Below are positions 55,432 to 64,000 of a DNA stretch of 64,000 bases, piece by piece. Each line of letters begins with the position of its first letter. Within the stretch, counting starts at the first letter, position 1. The DNA lies in assembly GCA_016758905.1 (NCBI GenBank), contig JAEPQZ010000003.1, positions 558,001 to 622,000 on the forward strand. The letters run 5' to 3'. Source of the DNA: Umbelopsis isabellina. Its lineage: Eukaryota > Mucoromycota > Umbelopsidomycetes > Umbelopsidales > Umbelopsidaceae. The notes below the pieces were generated by a model that saw only the letters and a list, made by a program, of their open reading frames with translations, did no database searches and was not told where the DNA came from. The position numbers and the translations under genes were made by a program.

Positions 55432-56652
55432 TAGGTTGTCTCATGCAAGTGAACTGAAGGAAGGGGTGAATTATATTCAATTAATTATGGTAAGGAAAGT
55501 GAAGAGAAGAGATAGTAAATGCTTTGTTGGTAGATTGTGGTCAACAAATAACCCAGTTCTCAATTCAAACCTTTTGTACAGAACCTATTCCAGCAAACTG
55601 AAAATGGAAAGATTGCGAAAGAGTATAAAAAATTAATACTAGAACAAAGGACTTTGATAAGAAGAGGAATTTCGTTTGTTTTTCTTGGTTTGAATTTCAG
55701 GCCGATTTTATATATTCTGCTAACGATTACTTGCCAGTTAAAACAAATCAGTGGGCAGAATATGACCAGGTCATCATTTCACATGCTATATTTTCAGTAT
55801 TGACCTTGAAAGTTGCTTAATGTCACAGTCATATAATTAAAATTCCGTGTGTTATATAACAAAGAATGGTTGACTCTGAACTATTTTTTTGAGTTTGTTA
55901 ATGCTGGAGAATCTTAATCTCCTGGCCACAGGGTTGGCCATTGGTACGACCATTGAACCTTAGCAGCCAAAATTATATTTACTGAACTTGATATTTTCGT
56001 AACATAAACCCTGAAATATTAGGAGCCACTCACTTTCCAGCTTTTGAGCCTTCTGGAAGCAATAAATAATATTTTAGAATAATGCTAGTATCCGTTGAGA
56101 ATTCGGAAACCGGAAGGTAAAAAGCCTATTATGTTAATGTGGCAAAGTATTCACAGTTTTGTGTACATGCAGTCAGTTGCATTTTTTCTGAGGCAAGCCG
56201 TTGCAGCAAAGGTACAAACCGGATTGTTGAAGTATTATAATACGAGAAGTATCCTTTAAACTTACTATAAACAGCTTATATTTCCTCTAGTGAGCGGGCT
56301 TACATAGAGCCAGTCTGTTGGTCGTTACGGGCTTGCCACTTTTGCAGATTGTTATGTATTCGGCTTGACTTTTAAGCATCTAAGGTTTGACAAAGAACAA
56401 AAATGATAGTTTAATAATGAATGAAGTGTCATGGATTTTATGTCAGCTTGTTACAGAAGACTTTTTTTGTGGAAATGTTTGGATTATATCCATATTTGGT
56501 TGTTGTTGGCACATTGCCAAATTCAGATTCCCTATTCTAGTTTTCTTCTTGTAGGATGCAAAGCCGGCTTCGATCGAAAATTTGTTTTCTTTTCTGTTCA
56601 TAACCTTTCTTATAAATTATATTAGACATCCTGTTAGAAACTTCCAAACATA
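55432..56652. other. Long intergenic region
   Basis: About 1.2 kb between divergently transcribed genes, AT-rich, no supported gene or RNA seen. Confidence 0.5.
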
Positions 56653-59600
56653 ATGTATAACGGATATTTGGCAACTCCCAATAGCCAAAGGAGTTCAATA
56701 GCACCGGAATACACCAGGCGAGCACCGTCTCCCGGCGGATCATCAGTCTCTTCCAAAGACGCTTCAGACAGACCAAACTCTCGCATGCTGACAAGACGAC
56801 CAGTTTCGGGTCAATCTATAGCTTCTATACAGCAACAACATCACCTATTGGCTGCTCAGCCACATAACTCCCCACCTGCCCTTCATCGCACCCCATCCAA
56901 CTCTGCGCTGTCCATACAGTCAGGAAGCACATCAAGGTTGGAAGATGATGATACTATGTCCGAGATGACCACATCCTCATTAGAATCCAAAGTGGCAAAA
57001 GAGGGATGGATTCTCAAGAAAAACAGTTTGATGGTAAGTTGTCATCTATTACTGCTATTCATGTATATGTGCCTGATGTCATATATATGTAGCAATGGAA
57101 ATCATATTATGGCGTGGCCAAGCATGGCAATGCAATCAAGCCCGGAAGTCTAAGCCTGTATAAAGACGAGAAGGTATGCATGTTTTAATTTTTTATCGAT
57201 TCTGGATCTGTGAGCTATGACTGATTTTATGTTCATCCTATAGCTCATCAGTCATCATCAAACATTCGACATGTCCGAGGTGGTGGAAGTTGAGCCAAGA
57301 GCACAACAGTACTACCAAAACATCAAATATGAGTTTAGGATGTTGGTCAAACGAGAAGATACTGTATTTGCCACAGAGGACCCTCAGGAGAGAAAAGATT
57401 GGGTGGCGGCTTTAACAGCCATCATGGGCAAGGTGTCACTAGCTTCACAAAGCGAGCTTAAGAATCGAGTTTCCAACGCCGAAAATATGACACGAGGACT
57501 TCAAAGTGTTGCATCTGAGCTTGAAATTGAATGTTCAGAACTACAACGACAGTTGCAAGACCAAGAAGAAGAATTTATGATCAGAGAACAAAAACTTAGA
57601 GAGCAGTGGCTTATCAAGGAAAAAGGTCTTAAAAGAGACCTGGAGGATTCTCAAAGGGCATTCAAAACCCGGACTGAGCTGTTGGAGCGTGAACTCTCTA
57701 TTTGGAAAGGAAAATGTACAGATCTTGAAAAGCGCGGCGAAATGACAATGATGAAGAAGACTTCAGAAAGTCAATTTAAGCTCCAACAAGCCGAAGACGA
57801 GGCTAAAAAATGGAAGACAAAGGCCACTGATCTAGAAGCTACAAACGAACTCCTATTAAGGCAATACCATCGCGCAGAGAGTCTTGTTGCTCAAAGCAAA
57901 GTGGAAGGGCTCCGTATGGATGGAAAGCTTTCATTTGAACAAGCAGCCATTAAAGATGCCGTGAATGAAATGAGGTTGGACCTATCAAAACTTACCAACC
58001 AAATGAGAAACTCTGAATCGGAGTCTCAGCCTCTTGATCGCAAACTGGGTGAAGTGCAAGCTGAAGTTACCAAGATTGGAGGCGCTATTATGGACAGCAA
58101 GAAGGAGTATGAAGAGCTTAATAGCCGACTCGACAAGTTGATATCAGATGAAAGTGAATCAACCAAGCTGAATAATAGTGAGAGTACCAAGCTACTGAAA
58201 AATGTTCACAAGCAAATTGAGGAACTGAAAACAGAATTAATTGGCGAGCAATCCGACGAAGAGAAGATCGATAGTGCAGTCGACGTGTCTACAACTAATT
58301 CTTCAATTTCAAGAAAATTCGATACCTTGATGCAGTTGGTGGAAACCTTACATGGCAAGAAAGTCAAGACTGACAGTGACCGTAGCAAAGAAATGGCAAA
58401 TGTACTGGAATCTATACAGAAAGCAGCCGAACGCGAAATGTTGATGGTGGAAGATGTACAGAAAGCCACCGAAAAGGTGTATGAAGATATCAGCAACAAG
58501 TATGACTCCTTATCGTTACTCGTGACCCAAAATCAAGAGAAGACTGCTCAAACGCTTTCCTATATTGAATTGGCACTAAAAGATGCTAAAGACAATCACA
58601 ATACCATCAAGGCTGACGATCTCGACAAAATCTATCGGAAAGTACGAGATTCCCAAGCTCAAATATCAGATGTTTTGGCTGGTGGCCTGCAAAAGATGGA
58701 AGACAGTGAAAGCAAACGCGCGCACGAGCAAGAAAAGAGCTTGAGTGTTCTCAGCCAGCTCTTCCAACACGTTGCCAATCAAATCGATAACAGTGCTATC
58801 CCTGATCTACCAGACTATGTTAGGCAGATGGATGAGATGCTAGATCGTCTATCCGAGACTGAGCTCCGATTGACTGAGATTGCTCAGGCTGGCTCCATGC
58901 AGTCCATGTCCGTGGCACCGCGTGATAAGACTGGAGTCATTGCACCAATACCCAGCTCGCAGAGCAATGAGATAGTTCAAATGCTTCACAACACTCGCAG
59001 TTTCATGGAGCGCACACTTCGAGTATTGGACAAGTTCGGAGGCAGCTCTCATGGATTTGAGCAGATGATCAAGACTATCATCAAACAGTCTCTGCCTGCA
59101 ACTGAAACATATAACATTGCCAAGAAGTCCAATGACATGAGCCCTATTTTGGATGAAAAACTCAAGCGTTACGAGGACAATGCGCGAAGCTATCTAGACA
59201 AATCGATGGATGGAATGCGTAACCACTTGGAAGATTATACTGGTGTTATGTACAAAATGATCGAAGATTTGGTATTACGCGCTATGGAACATCTGGGAAA
59301 TAATCGCGAAAAGGAATCGTTCAGCAATTATAGTGCAAAGGACACAAAATCCATCAACACTGATCAGTTGGACACTTTGATTGAAATGCAGACCAAGTTG
59401 GCCGCCAACAAGCAGGTTCTGGAAGCAGACATCAAGCGTCTAACAGAAGAAAAGAAAACGCTTTCCCTTGACGTTCGTCAGCTGCAAAAGGAAATGAAGG
59501 ACTTGCAAGAACAGCTGATGGAAGGAAAGGCTGAATTCTACAGCTTACAAAAAAGCACAGATCATATCAACCAAACACTCGCTCGCTTTGACAATATCGG

Positions 59601-60117
59601 GCCACTGCTGAAACAACTGAGTAAGCTTCAATTAATGTCAGAATCTTCGTCAAGATATGACCATGATTCTGAAGGAGACAGCCATAGCTCTGAAGAGTAT
59701 GTAAACGTGGAGAGAGATCAAGTAAGTTATATGAAAGTTTAAGGCTATTGGTATACAGTGTTACTCAACTAGTAAAAATAGATTGCGTTGCCTAAGCCCA
59801 ACAAGACAAGAAGTGTTTCGCCAACTCCTTCACAGCATAGCGGACCTGAAGCGTCCAGCTGGATGCAACGCAAAGCAGCATATCATACCCCGCCGCCTAT
59901 TGTACCCAATGGCATGCCCCAGCGTACTCCCAATTATGAAAGCGCATTGCCTTCAAGGGAGCCATCTATGGCTTCCAAGAGCATGAATCGTAACTCTAGA
60001 TACGAAGCAACCGAACTACCAGAATCACCAAAAGAGCGGAGTCGGCTCAACATGCCTTTCAACAATCTGGCGGGACGACGACGTGGATCTAGTCCTAGTA
60101 GACCATCAGGTCATTAG
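56653..60117 (+). CDS. PH domain and coiled-coil protein
   Basis: Four exons (56653-57033, 57093-57173, 57244-59721, 59782-60117) give 1091 residues. A Ser/Pro-rich N-terminus precedes a PH domain (AKEGWILKKNSLMQWKSYYG, KPGSLSLYKDEK, EFRMLVKREDTVFATEDPQE, RKDWVAALTAIM). Then come about 750 residues of coiled coil with many charged heptads, and a Ser/Pro/Arg-rich tail (RRRGSSPSRPSGH). It is probably a membrane- or cortex-associated scaffold that binds phosphoinositides. I do not recognise a precise orthologue. Confidence 0.88.
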
Positions 60118-60320
60118 CGTACTATAATAGCAGCCCTTATACCCTATATCTTGTAAATCCTGTTAGATAAAGTATACATACGTATTTGCTATATCAGTAA
60201 ATTCGAATTTTGCGAATATCAAATGGGCTCTGCATGTTACGCCGTGGCCCGACAATTTCGCTTGTCACAATTACATACTAAAACGGAGGTCTGCTGTGAA
60301 GCCTACCGTTTGACAGTTTG
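60118..60320. other. Intergenic region upstream of lanosterol synthase
   Basis: Short spacer, no gene seen. Confidence 0.45.
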
Positions 60321-63156
60321 ATGAAAGCGAGCACTATGGTCCAATCCGAGAAATTTCCGTCAGCTTTGATCAATAGTGTAGAGACACCTTCATTCACTGA
60401 TTTATCTCGCTGGAGATTAAAGGTCGAGCATGGTGCACAAACCTGGCACTACCTGCAATCGGATGAGGAGCTGAAACAGTGGCCACAAACCCGCTGGGAC
60501 AAGTACTTTCTTGGAGTACCGTTTGTACGTGCTGAACACTGATGATACTATTGTTTTATGCTATGATGATTATCATTTATGTAATGTTGCTATCAATGTC
60601 GCTATAGGATTCGCAAAAATTACCTCACCCCAAAACTCCACTAGAAAGCGCACGCAACGGCTTCGAATTCTATAAAGAGCTTCAAACCGAAGACGGCCAT
60701 TGGGCTGGTGAATATGGCGGTCCTATGTGCGTATACGACAATATCTGCAATGCAGCTGGAGCCTGACTAACGGAATTGCTTTTGACTAGGTTTTTAATTC
60801 CCGGACTTATCATAACGTATTATATCACGGGCACTCCTGTACCTGAGTCAATGCGTGTCGAAATCATTCGTTATTTGTTGAATCGTGCTAATAAGGATGA
60901 CGGTGGTTGGGGTATACATATTGAAGGCATTTCTACTGTGTTTGGGACAGCCTTGAATTATGTGGTTTTGCGTATCTTGGGTTTGGCTGCTGATCATCCC
61001 GCTATGATCAAAGCCAGAGCAAAGTTGCATCAGCTTGGTAAGATATGTTGCATCTAGAGCTTCAATCTCAAACTGTTTTTTTTACCGGTCATCTGATTTT
61101 ATAATTGCTAGGTGGTGCTACTGCCATTCCTGCTTGGGGCAAATTCTGGCTGAGCGCTATGAGTTGTTATGAATGGGAAGGTCTAAACCCTGTACCACCT
61201 GAGCTCTGGTAAGAACTGAAATATACATTTCATACCAAATTTTGAAAGTGCTCGGTTTAACTTCATTGTATTTAGGGCTTTGCCTCAAATGTTACCCTTG
61301 TGTCCCGGTAACTGGTGGGTCCACACTCGCATGGTGTACTTACCAATGGGATACATCTATGCTCGACGTCTCAATCCTGAGCCAACTGACTTCATTCTTC
61401 AGCTTCGTGAAGAACTTTATACCGAACCCTATGATGGAATCCATTGGGATTCTCAAAGAAATAATATTTCAGAGGCGGACCTGTTCCTTCCACATACAAA
61501 GATTATGGACTTCCTCAATGGTATAGATATATTCGTGCAAATAGAAACACTCATTTCTTTGCTTTAAATTTATTAATGCTTGCATGGTTCAATAGGAGCG
61601 TTGACCTACTATGAGATGATCCCTGCAAAGATGAATTATCTTCGCCAGTACGCTTTAGACTTGACCATCGAGCAAATTAGAATGGAGGATGAAAACACAT
61701 TTTTCCTGGACATTGGACCAGTGAACAAAGCTTTGAACTGGCTGGTTGTATTTTATCACTATGGAAAGGACTCAAGAGAATTCCGTGAACATGTCAAACG
61801 TAACGCCGATTTCATGTGGATGGGACCTGAGGGTATGATGATGAATGGCACCAACGGTAGCCAGCTTTGGGATACTACATTCATTGCTCAAGCTTGCTCT
61901 GAAGCGCGTTTGGTAGAGCACCCTGCCTATCAACCAAGTATGCTCAAGATTCTAGAGTTCCTGGAAGATTGCCAGATCAAGCGCAACGTGCCTGACTATA
62001 AAAAATGTTATCGTCATGTATCCAAAGGAGCCTGGCCATTCTCTACTCGAGATCAAGGCTACACGGTCTCTGACTGTACAGCTGAAGGATTGAAAGGAAC
62101 CATCGCTTTGCAGAAATTGAAAGGAATGCCCAAGCTTATATCTCAAGAGCGTTTGCGTGATGCTGTTGATGTCCTGCTTACTATGCAGAACGCTGATGGC
62201 GGATTTGCTTCATATGAATGTATTCGGGGACCCAAGTGGTTAGAATGGCTCAATCCAGCAGAAGTATTCGGTGATATCATGACCGAATACAGCTATCCAG
62301 AGTGCACAACTGCTGTACTTACTGGTCTTAGTGCATTCAAAGCAATTCACCCTGACTATCGACGAGCAGAAATCGAGTAAGTATTGCGAGGCACAGTGCC
62401 GCGATATTTATCAATGCATTAACGATTGTTTAAGGCGCGTATCTGGGCGAGCTCTTCAATATATCAAGAGAACTCAACGCGAGGATGGCTCGTGGTTTGG
62501 ATCGTGGGCCATTTGCTTCACCTATGCTGCTATGTTTTCACTTGGCAGCTTGGCCAGCATTGGAGAATACTATGAAAATAGGTAAACGTCTCTAACACTA
62601 CGTTGCGAAAATTGCATAACTCTGGTACTAAATATGAAACATCATCCTAACAGTGATCATGCTCGACGCGGTTGCGAATTCCTGATATCTAAGCAAAAAG
62701 AAGACGGTGGATGGGGTGAAACCTACAAGGTTCGTTGACTAAGAAGCAAGTGCGTTATTTAATGAATTTTCGCTGACTGCCATTATCATTGTTAGTCCTG
62801 TGAAACAGGTGTATATGTTCAGCATGAGAAATCACAAGTCGTGAACACAGCATTCGCCATTCTAGCTTTATTAGACGCCAAATACCCACATCAAGAACCA
62901 CTCCGTCGAGCAGTCAAGTTGATTATGGACCGACAGCAAGAGAATGGCGAGTGGCTTCAAGAGTCGATTGAAGGCGTGTTCAATAAGAATTGTAAGTAAC
63001 CATCATAGATCTATGTACGAACCTACTCTGCCCGAGCATCTATTGACTATATCACAATTAGGTATGATTTCATACCCTAATTACAAGTTTTCGTTCACGA
63101 TCTGGGCTCTTGGCCGATATGCCACTGTTTGGGGTGATAAGCAGATTCGCAATTAG
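60321..63156 (+). CDS. ERG7: Lanosterol synthase (oxidosqualene cyclase)
   Basis: Ten exons (60321-60524, 60608-60726, 60790-61037, 61112-61208, 61276-61520, 61596-62376, 62435-62581, 62654-62729, 62796-62991, 63062-63156) sum to 735 residues, the normal length. It has QW-type repeats ([36 protein letters not shown]), the catalytic motif DCTAE in [12 protein letters not shown], and the C-terminal [19 protein letters not shown]. It cyclises 2,3-oxidosqualene to lanosterol in ergosterol synthesis, on ER/lipid-droplet membranes. A Met at 60336 (MVQSEKFPS), which aligns with the start of the broken copy downstream, may be the real start. Confidence 0.95.
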
Positions 63157-63506
63157 AAGCGAACGAATTCTGTACTGATAAATTACCCAGCTTCTTAACT
63201 ACTTTTGAACCTTTCTGAAGATGATGAAATGATAAAATATAATTTATATTAACAGTATAAGCGAAAATGCTAACACATTTCCAAGTCATGTTGTCTTTAT
63301 ATGGACTTCTTGAAATCATTCTTGTTGAGAATAGTAGCTTGTATGTTTAATCAGCTATCTATAAAATAAGATTAGAAGCTTTCACGATTCCTGCTGCTAG
63401 CTAGGCCGTACCTGAGAACAGACATATCAGTTGCTAGTCACACTTGTCTATATAAAGTACTTGGCTGGCTTGACATCTGCTTGACAGGTTAAACCAGAAG
63501 AGCACC
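63157..63506. other. Spacer between ERG7 and its broken copy
   Basis: 350 bp, AT-rich, nothing recognised. It may retain promoter remnants of the duplicate. Confidence 0.4.
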
Positions 63507-64000
63507 ATGATACAATTTGAGAAATACCCGTCTGCTGTAATTGACAGTGTAGAACCACCCGCCTTCAGCGATTTGGTTCGCTGGCGACTGAAGGTAAAGC
63601 ACGGTGCTCAAACTTGGCATTACCTACAATCAGAGGAGGAGCTGAGACAATGGCCGCCAACTCGATGGGAGAAGTATTTTCTGGATCTGCCTTTTGTAAA
63701 AATTGGCCTTTCGTTTCATTCAAGTTAAATCGAACCATTTAAAACTTAGTATATTACATTTAGGAATCACAAAAGCTACCGCGAGCTAAGACTCCATTAG
63801 AGGCCGCACGTAACGGCTTTGAATTCTATCAGGAACTAAAAACTGAAGATGGCCACTGAGCTGGTGAATACGGCGGACTTATGTATGTCAATATCCACGA
63901 TTGTGTGAGATCATACGTTATCTGTTAAACTGTGCAAACAAGAATGATGGTGGCTGGGGTATCCATACGCAAGGTATCTCCACCGTCTTTGGCACAGCAC
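63507..64000 (+). pseudogene. Lanosterol synthase pseudogene, partial
   Basis: A second ERG7 copy in tandem, running off the window. Exon 1 (63507-63695) and exon 2 (from 63764) keep splice sites and frame and closely resemble ERG7. However, the Trp of the [10 protein letters not shown] segment is replaced by an in-frame TGA at 63857-63859. After exon 2 the intron and the first ~65 bases of exon 3 are missing: the sequence passes within a few bases to [20 protein letters not shown]. Two independent lesions within 500 bp indicate a decayed duplicate rather than an error. Confidence 0.85.

Noticed and set aside
57271-59742. Long coiled-coil frame as a separate gene
   Set aside because: It is exon 3 of the PH-domain gene. 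Its first Met is internal to the PH domain, and both upstream exons join in frame.

Overview
The window looks like nuclear DNA of an early-diverging filamentous fungus, probably Mucoromycota-like. Protein genes carry many short GT-AG introns of about 45-120 bp, the DNA is AT-rich, and typical fungal genes are present: D-arabinono-lactone oxidase, lanosterol synthase, a Zn2Cys6 regulator and P450s. The phylum is inferred from gene content; no rRNA is present to confirm it.

Layout. Bases 1-4.6 kb hold the end of a BLOC-1-type gene, D-arabinono-1,4-lactone oxidase, an unrecognised gene and tRNA-His. From about 4.6 to 20 kb the window is gene-poor. It contains an inverted duplication of the tRNA-His flank, a ~100-bp tandem repeat array, a direct repeat beside a poly-T tract, a few orphan reading frames, and a very unusual GC-richer zone (about 14.4-17.3 kb) packed with perfect short hairpins, many of them inside a predicted coding exon. 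At 20.2-22.8 kb lies an intact, intron-poor cellular reverse-transcriptase gene of the rvt type.

From 22.9 kb to the end the DNA is gene-dense. The order is SH3-TBC RabGAP, BRE1, PPPDE peptidase, an AT-hook protein, mitochondrial citrate carrier, cytosolic isoleucyl-tRNA synthetase, APC10, UTP11, Zn2Cys6 regulator, WDR92, UVSSA, two tandem P450s, mitochondrial Met-tRNA formyltransferase, an unrecognised protein, a PX-PB1 protein, a PH/coiled-coil protein, lanosterol synthase, and a broken second lanosterol synthase copy that runs off the window. Several pairs are divergent with 120-400 bp between start codons (TBC/BRE1, carrier/IleRS, APC10/UTP11, WDR92/UVSSA), which implies shared promoters.

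The genes are mostly independent housekeeping functions: translation and tRNA charging, ribosome assembly, ubiquitin and cell cycle, transcription-coupled repair, trafficking and sterol synthesis. No biosynthetic operon-like cluster is evident. The strongest leads are the cellular reverse transcriptase and the hairpin-chain exon with its hairpin-rich downstream region. Exon models were built by hand from splice signals and frame continuity; where exon lengths summed to an open frame this is stated.
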